Notes: generated by a model from the letters alone, not told the origin. A stretch of DNA of 64,000 bases from Zygnema cylindricum (GCA_037447655.1 JBBHKE010001549.1:1-64000); one strand, 5' to 3'; counted from the first letter of the stretch, positions 1 through 12,600 are shown. Made by a program: numbers and translations.

Positions 1-475
1 CCATGTCGGTGCTACCATGATCCATGCTGACGTGTCATGTGTGCTGCACACCTGCCGACAAAGCATGCACATTGTACGCATGTTCATGTGGCACATGCTG
101 ATGTGGCAATGCTAATCTGGCATCTATGTTGGTATGACACACATCGACTGAGCACACATGCTGACATGGCAATGCCGACTCTCGGACACGCTGCTGATGT
201 GGCACTCCTGCTGACATGGCAGGCATATGATGTGCCACCCACGCTGATGTAGCAGGTGTGCTTATGGGTCATACCATGCTGTAGCCCCAACCATGACGGC
301 TTTACACCGATGCTGATGTTGCAACCCTCGTGTTTTGGCATCCGTCCTGATGTGGCATTCAAGCTGAAATGACATCCATGCAGACATGGCGTCCATGCTG
401 TGGTGGCATCTGTGCTGACGTCGTAACGATGCTGACGTTGCCTCTGCCGTCGTGGCATTTGTGCTGACGTGGCAG
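1..475 (+). repeat. Degenerate GCTGAYGTGGCA tandem array (intronic)
   Basis: About twenty diverged units around TGCTGATGTGGCA follow one another with roughly 15-20 base spacing up to base 475. Good units lie near 87-107, 150-170, 190-215, 315-330, 345-360 and 460-475. The last unit ends in GGCAG and forms the 3' splice site of the exon starting at 476, so the array is the 3' end of an intron of the SET-domain gene. The same motif occurs on the opposite strand at 43621-43715, again ending at a splice acceptor. Confidence 0.7.
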
Positions 476-3222
476 GTGTACGTGTCCTACGGGCCGCGGC
501 CTTCCAGCGACCTGCTGCTGGCGTACGGCATGGTGCCAGCTGGCGCCAACCCGCACGACAGCGTGGAGCTGCCGCTGGGGCTGGTGGGAGAGGACCCGCT
601 AGGAGACAAAAAGAGGGAGAGCCTGGAAGCCGTGGGTCTGACGTGGTAGGAGACAGAACCTCACTTTTTTTTTTTCGGGGGAGGGTACAAGGGAGGGTGC
701 TCTGGGTTGTTTGAAGATATTGATAATAATAGTAGTAGTTTATTACATGGGATTGAAGTTTGAAAAAATATGGATAAAGTATGACTTGCGATTCGATACG
801 TTTTTTTGTATTTTATGGAAAGGCGTGATATTTCGTATGGTGATGTTTGTATCGTACTGGGAGGGAAGTATCTTATTTTTCCCTTGTCTCCCTCTCTCTC
901 CGCTCTTCCTCTCCTTTTTTTCCCTCTCTCCCTCTCTCTCTCTCTCTCACTCTCTCCCTCTCCTCTCTCCCTCTCTCTCCTCTCTCCCTCTCCCTCTCTC
1001 TTCCTCCCTCTCTCTCCCTCCCTCAGGAGTGTGAGGTATCCGGTGAAGATGGAGGGCCTGCCTCTCCAGTTGGTTGCCTTCGCCCGATTGGTTGTCGCTG
1101 GACCCCAAACTCCCCCGGAAACTCTCCAAGAGGTAACCATTGTTAAATTGACAACCCAAACACTTTTATTTTACACTTTTATTTTACACTTTTATTTTAC
1201 ACTTTTATTTTGAGAAATTGAAAGCCGATAAGTTTACACTTTTTGTGTTGTTGTTAAATAGATTATTTTATAAGGTTTTTTTCTATTATTATTATTTTAT
1301 TTTATTTTTGTGCATGGAATCGAAACGAAGAAATAAAAAGTGGGAAGATCATTAAGGGGGAAAAAAAAAAAAAACTATCCAAAACCCACATAAAAGAGAA
1401 GAAAAAGTACTGCTATAGAATCAAACACCCTTTTTTTACTATAATGCTTATTTATTTATACATTTATTTTTTCTATATACATTTATTTATTTATACATTT
1501 TCTTTTTTATATTTACATTTACATTATTAATAATTATTATTTTTAATAATTTGTTTTCACTCATCTATGTGTTAATTCTTTATTTGTTTACCTTTTTTTA
1601 GGGAAATATACAAAATTACAAAAATGCAAAAATAGAAAAATGTTTAAATAGAAAAATGTAAAAATATAAAAATATAAAAATGTAAACATAGATGAGATTT
1701 ATCCTTTTTCGTGTTTTTTTTTTTTCCTCCGGGCAGCTGGCGAGAGGGCTGCTGGCGTAGGGGAGGGACTCCCTCAGGAGGAGGAGATGCAGCAGGGGGA
1801 TTCGTCTCCCTGGCACTCAGGAGGAAGCACCACATGTGAGGTGTAGGGGGAGGGGAGAGAGGGAGAGGGGGGAAGTGGAGGGGGAGAGAGGAGGAGGATG
1901 GAGGGAGGAGATAGGAGAGAGGAGCTTATTCGGTAGGAGCTGGAATGGATACGCCACCACAGTAGGGGGAGAGGAAGAAGGAGAGGGAGAGAGGGAGAGG
2001 AAGTGGAAGAGTGGGAGAGTGGGAGAGAGGGAGGGATAGGGAGAGGAGTGGGAGAGAGGGAGAGGAGAGAGCGAGAGGAGTGGGAGAGGAGAGGGAAAGG
2101 AGGAGAGAGAGAGGAGGAGAGGGAAGGCGGTGAGGGAGAAAATGAAGAGGGAGAGGTAGAGGTGGAATATTGGGACTAGGGGGATTGGAAATTAAGGGGC
2201 AAAGGGGCTAATTGAAGAATGGGGGAGAGGGTTTTGCAGAAAGACGAGGAGATTGCGGAGGGAGGGAAGGGAGAGAGGGACAGTTTGGAGAAGGAGAAGG
2301 TTTTGCAGGAGAGAGTGAGGGCAGCAGCGGCTCTGAGGTCGAGAGAGAGGAAAATTTTGTATAGGACAGATGCAGTAAGTCCTTTTTTTTTCTTTTTTAC
2401 CTTTTTTTGTGTCTTTTCTAATTTTTCCCCCTTTGTGTGTGTATATTTGTTTTACCGTTGTTTGCTTTCTCTTATCTTTTATGTTTTATGTTTATGTTTT
2501 CATCATTTTCATTTACATTTCCATTCAGTTTTACCTGTACGTTTTCCGTTTATGTTTTATGGTTTACGTTTTACCTTCCTTTTTACGTTTACGTTTTCCG
2601 TTTCCGTTTCTAATTATGTTTCCCGGTGTATGTTTTCCGTTTTCCTTTTCCCATTTCATAATTCACGTTTTACTGTTTACAGTTTATGGTTTTTGTTTAA
2701 ACTTAAGTCGATGTTTCCGTTGTACGTTTCTGTTTTACGTTTCCGTTTGAAGTTGTTTATGATAATGTTTATGTTTAATGTATACATCATTTCCATTGCA
2801 TATTTCCGTTTATGTTTTACGGTTTACGTTTTACAATTTTTATTTTTTTTGTTTTCCATTTGTCGTTGTCCTTTTTTTTATGTTTCCCGTTTTACAGTTA
2901 ATGGTTTATTGATTTACACTTATATATTTACGTCTATGCTTCCGTTTTACATTTTCGTTTTACGCTACCGTTTTGCGTTTCCGTTTTATGTTTCCGTTTT
3001 GCGTTTCTGTTTTACGTTTCCGTTTTACGTTTCTGTTTTACGTTTCCGTTTTACTTTACTTTTTTTTTTCTCTTATTTGAGCAGAGTTTGCGGTTGGAGC
3101 TTCGCGAGTTGAAGCGGTTGGAGGCGAAAAAAGACGGAAGGGCCACTTTTGCTCTAGGGAACAATGAGCAAGGGAAGGGGGTTTTTGACAAGTTTTTGAG
3201 GAGAATTGTGAACCCGTGGTGA
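476..3222 (+). CDS. SET-domain protein methyltransferase, Rubisco-LSMT/SETD3-like (5' partial)
   Basis: This is the 3' part of a lysine methyltransferase of the Rubisco LSMT/SETD3 type, which methylates protein lysines or histidines, in plants often in the plastid. Exons: 476-645 (VYVSYGPRPSSDLLLAYG, the end of the SET domain with its catalytic SYG tyrosine, then NPHDSVEL); 1027-1132 (YPVKMEGLPLQLVAFARLVV, start of the substrate-binding domain), joined in phase through a split Trp codon; about 2217-2374 (RERKILYRTDA, a helix usual near the LSMT C terminus); and 3085-3222 (SLRLELRELKRLEAKK, ending NPW and TGA), in phase. The zone 1133-2216 must hold one or two more exons. GYATTVGGEEE near 1957-1990 resembles the YPTT.EED segment of the family, but GA-rich repeats hide the limits. 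The start and most of the SET domain lie upstream of the window. The substrate cannot be told. Confidence 0.75.
880..1026 (+). repeat. Pyrimidine (CT) tract before SET-gene exon 1027
   Basis: Almost pure C/T sequence of the CCCTCTCTCT type runs into the CAG acceptor at 1024-1026. It would act as an oversized polypyrimidine tract. Open frames through it are low-complexity artefacts. Confidence 0.7.
1836..2165 (+). repeat. Purine (GAGAGG) tract inside the SET gene
   Basis: Nearly pure A/G sequence built from GAGAGGGAG-like units. It may interrupt or extend coding sequence, because the LSMT-like residues GYATTVGGEEE are read just inside it (frame of 1836). A stop at 2037-2039 and a frame change before the exon at about 2217 prevent a clean gene model. 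Confidence 0.55.
2375..3084 (+). repeat. Intron made of degenerate CGTTTTACGTTTC units
   Basis: The intron between the last two SET-gene exons (donor GCA/gtaagt, acceptor gagcag/AGT) consists from about 2500 onward of diverged 11-13 base units such as CGTTTTACGTTTC and CGTTTCCGTTTT. The freshest units are at 2960-3055. The frame of the upstream exon stays open through the whole intron, to 3112. Confidence 0.7.
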
Positions 3223-5842
3223 TTGTAAAAAAGAAAGGGAAAATTAAAAAGGAAGGGAAATAGTGAAGTTTCTCAAAATATCATTTTTTTCGATTTTTTC
3301 TATCTTTTTCTAGTTTTTGTTTTTTTTTTTAGGTATCTTTTCGGTGGGAGAGGGTCAGGGATGTATTTAATAAAATGACGTTCGGCTGTTTTTTTTTTTT
3401 TTGCAAAGGAGGGAGTTCGACGAGAGATGGTTTTTTACCCAATTGTATAAGATTGTAATTAGGGTTTTAAAGTGAGGATTACAGATTTTAGGGTTTTAAG
3501 AATAGGGTTTTCAGTTTTTTACCGGATTAGAGTTAGTTTTGCAAACAAGGTTATGAAAGAAGTTTTGTTGGAACTCGATCGAAACAAAAGCCGTGGGTGG
3601 AAATTTTAAGAGAGTAACTGTATTTTTAAAATAATTTTTTTCTCATTATCTACAATTTTGTCTGATTTGTCGGTTCAACTATTTTTCCTCATCGCATCTC
3701 TCATCTCATCCCTTTTCTCAATCGCATCTCATTTCATTTCATTTTTTTTTCATTTTTTTCTTAATAAAGTCTCTCAGTTATTACATTTCATTTTGTTTCA
3801 TTTCATTTCAAAATTTTAAAGGCTAAAGTAAAGAGGGAGGGAATATACGGAGAGGGGGGAGAGAGAGAGAGAGAGAATTGAAAAAAACGGGGCAGAGAGG
3901 GGAAAGGAAGAGGGAGGGGGGAAAGGAAGAGGGAGGGGGAAAGGAGGAGGGAAGATCCAATTCCCGTGAGCTCTCACTTAAAGTAGACAGGGCAATGAGC
4001 GCCAAATCCGAAGAGAAATATACCCAAAAAAATAAAAATGTAAAAATGAAAAACAAAATACGAGCGGAATATGAACGGCCACGTAGCCACTTTTTTCCGT
4101 GCGCACTGTATGCATTCGTACCAAATATATAGTTTAAACTTTAATGGGATATTTTCACCAATTCCCGCCGCTTTCAGTGATCTCCTCGTCCGACCGACTA
4201 ATTCCGTACAGTTTACGAAGACCGTACACTTTATTTCAAGTTCCGCAAACCGTACTGGAACTCCACAAAACCGTACCGTACTTTAACCTACCAGAAAAAC
4301 CGAAGACAAAAAAAGTAGATCATTTTAAAATCTCCCACAATTTTATTTAATTTTATAATATAACATATAAGTAATAAAATTAACTTTCGAATAATACGAC
4401 TATACTTGAACAGGATCTGTTCTATAGTTCGTACTCCTGTTTGTATCTCCTAATACAGACAAACTCTAAATCCCGGAAGACGAGGAGAGACTCCCGTTCC
4501 TGAGCGCGAATACTGCGCGAAGCCGGCTGTCAATTCTGACGGTCAGCTCCGCCGCTTAATGACCGTCCTGTCGTGCACATTCCGCCGGCAGTTGATGGAA
4601 CGGGAGCGTTCCGACGGGTTCTTTTTTGGCTCTATTTCGTTTTGATTTTTTCCGGCTTGTACGGTTATTGTATTGATGTTTTGTACGGTTATTGACTTGT
4701 AAAGCTGTACCGTGTGCTGCGAAGAGTATCGTTTTGTACTTATTTCGATTATTCAATCGGGACCGTCCGATGGACCTTGGATATGGTAAACGGAATGATT
4801 TCCAGTTTTTTGTGTGTCTTCGCTAAATGGATATGGCCAATGAGAGCGAAGTACAAACCCAGCTTTAAAGGGAAGCAAGAATTGACGTGTCACACTTTAC
4901 GCGAATATGACGTCATAAATTCCTATTCGTAGCGAACATGACCTCAAAGTTTTCGTCGCATCGAGATGAGTCGCGTCGCGACATTTCGTGACGACGCGTC
5001 CTAAGTTTGTCAAAAGGACCAGAAACCAGAAACCATTTTAGGGTAAATATCAGATACAGGTTTTAGGGTAAATACTAAATAGCATACACCATACAGTCGA
5101 CATGTTTGATCGATATATCGAAAATATCGTTTTTTTGTAGTCTCTTGTGTCGGTTAATTTTATATCGTAACACGAGAAGTGAGGAAAGACGATATGTCAC
5201 TCCAGGACCAGCAAAAAAATATCGCGATATACTTGACGGGAGGTTTGTTTGGTACAACTGCAGAACGGAAATTAAGTACGACAAAGTACGGAGGTCCTCG
5301 GGGAGGAGGGGAGGCTTTTGTTTTTTTACAATCTATTCCGTACCAGCGTACGGAGGTATTGCGATGTTTATCGATCCGATAATTCGTTGCAATATATCGT
5401 TATTACATTGCGGCATTCTCCTTACCGATATACCATACCAATGGATTAAAATATCGGCAATGCAAAAGAAACGATATATCGATTATTGGCAAGAGCAAGA
5501 GCGAAGAGGCTCTCTCTATACGCAACACTAGAAAATACAGTACAGTACAGTACAGTAGTATGTAAAATACGAATATGACACAGGGAGACGTGGCAGATTT
5601 TAGGTCAAAAACAGCGATCAATAAGATTTTATGAAGTATTAATATTTTGAAGCCAAAAAAAGGTACGACCAAATTAGTTCGTTTCATTGACTCTAATTAA
5701 CGACGGGCATAGTTTTAACATTACTCTATAGTCTATACACGTGCGAGCTGACCGAATTTGAACGCAAGCCCGGAGTTTTTGAAAAAATAATCTCCCAAAA
5801 CAATCTGCGCAATGTACGGAAATGAAGCCTGTAAGTACAGTA
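3223..5842. other. Intergenic, T-rich then CGTAC-rich
   Basis: No gene is supported here. 3230-3830 is T-rich with several TTTTAGGGTTTT stretches (3455-3515) and ATCTCATC/CATTTCATTT repeats (3690-3810). 3830-3960 is a GA tract. From about 4070 the composition changes to frequent CGTAC/GTACGG words, with CGATATATCG-like palindromes at 5105-5500. No open frame has splice signals or a recognisable family. Confidence 0.6.
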
Positions 5843-6055
5843 CACTGTGAATCGCTTAGAGTGTTAATGCTTCTTACGCCAATCAAAACATCTTTTCTCC
5901 GTTCACACTGTCCGATTTTCAATTTAATACCGCCAATCGGAAGCTGAGAAGTTTACTTTTCAATCGCAACCGTTAGATATACAATCGGGCATGTGTGTAC
6001 GAAGAAAATTGTTTTAAGAGACGAAAACCATTAACACTAATAGCGGTTCGTGGTG
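5843..6055. mobile_element. MITE, family F (213 bp, TA-flanked)
   Basis: It starts TA/CACTGTGAATCGCTTAGAG and ends CTAATAGCGGTTCGTGGTG/TA, so the termini are imperfect inverted repeats flanked by TA on both sides. Length and internal sequence (CCGTACACAC, GACGGTTGCAATTG-like, on one strand or the other) match the copy at 50720-50932. It is non-autonomous and has no coding frame. TA flanks are the target type of Tc1/mariner elements. Confidence 0.7.
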
Positions 6056-6664
6056 TACAATACCGAAATTGACGCCGGAATGTACGGAAAAACATTGCCG
6101 TTGAGAAAAAGGACCGTTGGAAAGAAAGAGAAAACGAACAGGGAAAGTTTGAAACCCTAAGCTCTTTGGCAAAAACCTTTCGTACTTTTTTTCTTTCTTT
6201 TGATTCAACATTCCTTCTCTTTTTTGCTCCTTAGCCAAAAAAAGTCATTCTTTTTTCATTTGTTTAAAAAAAAAAACATTCACTTATCTGTTCTTTATTA
6301 AAAATCTTTTATTTTTTTTGTCTTCTTTCTCAAAACATTTCCCTTTTTACTTTTTTGTTTCGGCAAGAAAAAACATTCCTTTTTTTGTTAAAATTTTAGG
6401 GTTTTTGAAACTCTAGGAGACCTTAGGGTTTAATATTTTAGGGTTTTGTGACATTTTAGGGTTCTGAATTAAGTGTTTGGAAAAAATAGGACTTTTTGAA
6501 ATTTTAGGATTTTGAACTTTTAGGGTTTTGAAATGTATAGTGTTCTGAATTTCTAGGGTTTCGTAAAACTGGAACCGGTTTTTTGAAAAAAAAAAACGAC
6601 AGGGAAAATAAAAAAGGGGAAAAAAAAAAGGAAAAAAAAAATGTATTTTTCTAGGCACAGAGAG
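6056..6664 (+). other. Upstream region of the TPX2-like gene
   Basis: T-rich sequence with many diverged TTTTAGGGTTTTGA units (6396-6560), resembling degenerate plant telomere-type repeats, then an A-rich stretch before the ATG at 6665. No clear TATA box or other defined site is visible. Confidence 0.45.
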
Positions 6665-9600
6665 ATGACCTCAAATAATAAAAAAAATGAGGTCTGGACC
6701 GAGCCTCCTCCTCCGGGAGAAATAAAAATCGATTTACGATTCGAAAATTTTGATGCTCCGAAATTTTTCGACTTTTCAGACATTCGGGCAGCGGAAGAAA
6801 AAAATTCTCCTTGCGACGACGACCAATGGTTTCAGAAATTTCACGGTATGATGAGAATTATAAATTAAAATTTTAATTGAATTTGATTAAATTTGTTAAA
6901 ATTTGACTAAGTTTCCATATTATTAGTTGTTTTTCATATTTCAATAATCTAGATTATGATTATATTATGATTTTTTTCTTTTGTTTTACAATTTGTTTCG
7001 TTTCTTTTATGTGTTTTTTTCTTCTTTTTCTTTAAAATTTTAACTTTATAGCTTTTTTTTTTGCTCTTCTTGTTTTCTATTTCTCTTCTTCTTTCTCTTT
7101 TTTTTTTCTTTCCTCCTTCCCTCCCCTAACCCTCCCTTTCCAACTCTCTTTATCCCTCCTTTTTGCCCTGCCCTCCTCCGCCCCCCTTCTTCCCTCACCT
7201 TCCCTCTCCCTTTACCCTTTCCCTCACCCGTTATCTCTCCTTTTTGGAGCCTCACCTTCCATTTCTCCCCTCCTCTCTTCGCCCTCCACTCACCCCCCTT
7301 CCCCCCTCTCCTTTCCCCTCCCTCTCCCTCTCCCCTTCCCCTCCCCTTCCCCCTCCCCTCCCCCTCCCTCTCCCCACCAGTAGGAGGAATGCAAAAGGTT
7401 GAATCAGTGAAGGGGAAAAAGAGATAGAGAGGGAGAGAGAGGAGAGAGAGGGAGAGGGAGAGAGAGGGAGAAGGAGAGGGGGAGAGCGGGAGAAAAAGGT
7501 GAGAGGGAGGGGGGAAAGAGGAGAGAGAGGGAGAGGGAGAGGGAGGGGAAAAAGAGGAGACGGAGGGAAAGAGAGGGAAAGAGAGAGACAGAGAGGAGAT
7601 CAGGTTGAAAAGGGAAGGAATGCAAGACAAAGAGGGGAGAGAGGGACAGAGTGAGAGAGAAACGGGGCGTGGGAAGAAAAAAAGCAGGAGAAGGGAAGGA
7701 GAGGAAGGTAAAGAGAACGAAAAAGAGGGAGAGACACAGAGAGAAAATCAGGTAAACAATGGAGGGAACGAGGGAAGAAGAGAGGGGAGAGAGACAGAGC
7801 GAGAGAAAGATGGTGTGGGAAGAGCAAAAGGAGGGGGGGGGGGGGGGGGAGGAATAGAGGGAGGGAAGGGAGGGAAAGGGAGAGAGAGAGACAGAGAGAA
7901 AGGCAAGTAGGAAAAGGGAGGGCAAGGAAAGAGAAATCAGAGGGAGCGTTTCTGACTGCGATGTATAACCTCGTTTTTTCAGAAAAAGGAGGAGAGGGGG
8001 AGGGAGAGGGAGAGAGAGGGAGAGGGAGCGGTTTCGGGGAAGCTTCCCAAGGAGAACAAACGCCTCAACCTCCCGCGGCTTCCTCCGAAAGAAAAGTACG
8101 TTTTTAGGGTTTTAGGGTTTAGGTTTTAGGTTTTTAGAGAGAGGGAGAGGGCGAGAGAGGGGTAGAGGGAGAGAGAGAGAGGATGGGGAGATGGGGAAAG
8201 GGAAGGAGTGGGGGAGGAGGGAGGGAGGGTGGGAGGGGGGGAGAGAGGGGAGAGGGGGACAGGGTTAGAGGGGGAGAGAGAGAGTGGGGGTGAGAGGGAG
8301 AGGTGGAAATGGAGGGAGTGAGAGTGAGATATAAATCTCCTATATAAATGTCTTCTTATCCACAAATTAAAACTTTTTTAAATGTTGACATTTTTTTTTT
8401 ACCATTATTATTTAATGCAGAATCGAGCTCCGGTGAGAACGGGAATAAAAGAAAATATTAAACCTGTTTCGCAAAAAAAATCGAGTCTCAAAAGGTAAAA
8501 TCTCACTTTTTTGTTTTTCACTTTTTGGAATTCAGTTTATCTCAGTTTATCTGTGTATAACTCAATTTTATTTCAGCTTTAACTCAGTTTACTCCGAAAT
8601 TAAATTTCAGTTCGGTTTTTTTCTGCAATTATTGTTTTTTTTCTTTCTCGGTTTGGGTTTTGTTCTTGTTATTATTCAGAATATTGTTTAAACTACTTGA
8701 TTGTTTGTTATGCTTGAAATTTCTCCTAAAGTAGTTCTTTATGGTATGCTTGATTTTTAATAGTTTTCGTGGAATTACAACATAGATATTGTTTAAACTT
8801 ACCGTTTTTCCTTTTTATGGTTTGTTTTTGCCCGTTTTGATATAATTTCCATGCAATTACTTTCTAAGTATTGAATTAATATTGTTTAATTTTATGTACT
8901 GTTTAATCATAAGTATAGTTTAATCAAAATTATTGTTTAATCATAAATCCATAAGAATCATTTGATCTTAAGTATTGTTTAATCAATAAGATCGTTTGAT
9001 ATTAAATATTGTTTAGTCATTATTATTGTTTAGTCATTAATATTTTTTAATCACAATATTGTTCAGTCATAATTACTGTTTAATCATAAATATTTTCTGA
9101 ACATAAATATTGTTATGACTTGTCTTTTGCAGGGAAGGACAAATGGCACCGACAAGTCCATTGAAAGTCGGTCTTTCGACAAAAGAAAATGTCGAGAAAA
9201 ATATGAATTCTCATGGGACAAAAGGGAAATTGATAAATCCACCTTCGAATTCTTCGATAAAACCACCTTCGAATTCTTTGATAAAACCACCTTTGGATTC
9301 TGTAAACAAGTCTCTAACTCATCGAAGAAATACCTCTTATAATACTTCTTCGTCTTCTTCCTCTCCTTCGAAAAGTGTTATTCGGTCAAAAAAAGGACCG
9401 AGTCCTTCGACTGTTTTACCGATTACTCTCGAAGCGAAATACGAAAAAAAATTGGATACCGATGAGAGTAAAAACGTAAAATCTCAAACGGAAACGATAT
9501 CTAACAAGTCCAGTAACACGGATTTAAAAGAAGAAGTGCATGAAATTTTTCGAATCGAAAAAAAAGATTCTGTAAAGGAAACATTTGGTACGTCGATTAA

Positions 9601-12600
9601 TGGAGAAATCGCAAGAGAAGTAAGTAACAACGGTGAAAAAGGTTTTCTGGAGGAAAAACAAAAAGATTTTCCAGAGGAAAAAGAAAAAGACGAAGAATCG
9701 GTGGTAGAAGAAGGAAACGTGGCAAAACTGAAAAAAAATTATGAAAGTTCTAAAAAAGACAAAGGCAAAAAAGAAAAAGTTTGGGCTGAAGTTCTCTCGA
9801 ATTTGGAAAAGGGAAGAGTTTTGGAAGAAGTGAGGAAACTGGAAAAATTAAATTTATCAGACGATCCTCAAAGAGATTTTCACAGATATCCTCGTAAAGA
9901 TTTTCAAAAAGAGTTTCAAAATGAAGTTGAAAAGGGGAATATAGAAAAGGAATCTGGTCTCAAAATAGAAATTGTTGATCCTAAATTGGAAAACGTTGTA
10001 GGAGGGAAGGGAGGAGGAGAGGGAGAGAAAATTAATAGTCAAAGTCGACTTATCGATGGGGGAGAGACGAAAATTTTCAACAAAAATGTAAAGGACCGAA
10101 GGTAAACTTTTGTACCTTAATGTTATATTGTACCTTAATTATTTTTTGCTAAGTAATTTTATTATAGTATAAAGTATAGTTAAAGTATAGTTCTACTAGT
10201 ACTTATTACTATTTTTACTAAAATGATTTTGTTTTTTTTTTTTTCTTTATTTATAATTTTGTTTGATACGCTTTATATAATTTTTTTTCTTTTTGGAAAG
10301 AGAACAGGTTTTTGTTCAAACTTCCATGCTTCTTTTTCTTTTTTCGTTTTACTTTCTTTTTCTCTTTCTTTTTTCGTTTTTGTTACTTTTTCTTTTTCTT
10401 TTAATTTTAATTTTAATTTTAATTTAAGATCTTTCTGGAGAGGTTTCTGGATAAAATTCACTTCCAATTTGTTATGATTTGAAGAACGATAAACTCGACG
10501 GGATTCTCTTCGGAAAAACGGCAATCTTTTTTTTTTGTTTTTTTTGTTTTTGTTGTTTTTTTCTACTTTTTAAAAAACAGAGAATGTTACTTTGCGTGCT
10601 TTTGTATATAAATTATTTTCTTTTTTGTTTATTTATTTTTTACATTTTTTAAGGTTGGGAGTTCGACAATCTTTATGCGGAAAAGATTCGAGCAAAGGAA
10701 GGATTTTAGAGCGAAGAAAACAGGTACGGAAAAAAAGGCAAAAAAAAATAACAAAAAAACAAAAAAACAAAAAAGAAAAAGAGCACAAAAAAAGCTAAAA
10801 AAAAAAACGAAGTACAATGTGTTTCGAAAAAAGTAAAAGATCGAAAAAAATAAAATTATAAAAACCAAAAATTGCAAAAAAAACTGGAGTGCAATTTTTT
10901 TTTGAATTAAAAAATTGTTCATTTAACGTACATATTTCTCCTTTTTTTTATAAAATTCTTCTATCGCTGTCTGGTTTTGTCTTCTCGAATTGTCAATTTC
11001 ATTTTTTTTCAAAATCTTGTCAACTTCAACGTCTAAGCGAAAGAATTTCAAAAAGATTTCGAAAAGAGAACTTGAAAAGAATTTGAAAAAAGAATTTGAA
11101 AAGAATTTGAAAAGAGAACTTGAAAAGAACTTGAACAGAATTTAAAACTAAATTTAAAAATAGAACTTGAATAGAATTTGAAGAACTTGAAAAGAATTTG
11201 AAAATTAATTTGAAAAAGAATTTGAAAGAATTTGACAAGTGTTAATTTAATGTGAAGAAAATGATTTTTGGAAAATGGGGTTGGAAAAATTAAAAAATCG
11301 CAGATTGGACGAACGACAGGACTTTCAAATTTTTCGAACGTTTTGCAAAAAGACAAAACTAATAAGACGACAAATCCGCAACCTTTTAATCTTGCCACAG
11401 AGGTAAAAAAAACAGAGGCATAGATATCTGTATGTATGTATGGTGAAAAGCATCGTGTGTCTTAACTTCGATGAAACTGATAAATCAATAATAGAACTGT
11501 TCTTTATTGCGAGGTAGTTGCCAGTAAAGTAATAAATTGACAATGGGATTTGTCATGGGAGATTAATGATTCTTTCGCTTTTTTTTTTATAAAATGATGA
11601 ATAAAATATAAAATTATGAAATTACTAATGAGATTTTGTTGATTGGATTTAATCTGTTTTTATTTGCATGTTAGTTTCCATAAAAAGGATGAATTGAATA
11701 TGGGATTGTTTATGGTATTTGAATATTCTTATTTGCATATAGTTCCGATTAAAATTATATATTACTACTGAGACTGTTGTATTTAACCATTCTTAATGCA
11801 TATAAATCCGCCACTTAAATGTTGAATTAATAACGAGATTGTTGATCGGATATTAAAGATTTGTAATTTCGTTTGAGTGTTTCGTTTTAGTTTATTTAAA
11901 CTGGTAAACTACTAATGAGATTGTTGTTGGTATTTATTGTAAAATGGTATACAACAGAGTCGGGGCGCAAAAAAACAAAGTTTGTTTTTTGAACAATTGG
12001 AGGAACAGAAGGCTCGAGAGGAGGCGGCTCGGATTCCATTGGCCCAACCATTGCCATATACAATCGACGAACCCGAGGTATATATAACGTTTATCAAAAT
12101 GTTTAAACGTTGAAAGTTTGGATGTCATTTTTATCTTTAATTGACATAGTCGTGGCATAAAAAAACGGTTTCTTGTATGTAAAATAGTTGAACGCTAATA
12201 GTGTGGATATTCTCGGCCCGACCGTTGCCATATACAATTGACGAACCCGAGGTGTGTATAAAATTTGTTTTGTTTGTATTAAAATGTTTAAACGTTGATA
12301 GTGTGGATCTCAAAGTTATCTTTTGTAATTAGTGTCGACATACTCGCGGAATAAAAAAAATGGATTTATGTATTTAAAATGGGTGAACGCTAATAGTGTG
12401 GATATTATTGTCCGGATCGTTGCCATATACAATTGACGAACCCGAGGTATATATAAAAATCCGTTTTTTTTATCAAAATATTTAAATGTTGATAGTGTGG
12501 ATGTCATTGTTATCTTTAACTGACATAGTCGCGGAATAAAATAAATGGTTTCGTGTATTTAAAACGGTTGAACGCTAATAGTGTGGATGTTGTTGTTTTT

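Noticed and set aside
661-1213. Open frames of 99-159 codons on both strands (Ser/Leu/Arg-rich)
   Set aside because: They run through the CT tract 880-1026; only the real exon 1027-1132 inside one of them has family similarity.
1836-2039. 67-codon frame as a separate gene
   Set aside because: Purine repeat translation; only GYATTVGGEEE may be part of the SET gene.
7378-7394. 17-base micro-exon (CACCAG/TAGGAGGAATGCAAAAG/gttgaa) in the TPX2-like gene
   Set aside because: Exon 1 and the exon at 7983 already join in phase without it.
7046-7925. Frames of 79-194 codons over the purine/pyrimidine blocks
   Set aside because: Low-complexity shadows present on both strands, no start context, inside an intron.
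3455-8135. Interstitial telomere array
   Set aside because: TTTTAGGG-like words are scattered, diverged and in T-rich sequence; no run of exact TTTAGGG units.
10223-10922. Phe/Lys-rich frames of 68-97 codons
   Set aside because: T-rich and A-rich intron sequence; the true exon 10654-10723 is read in another context.
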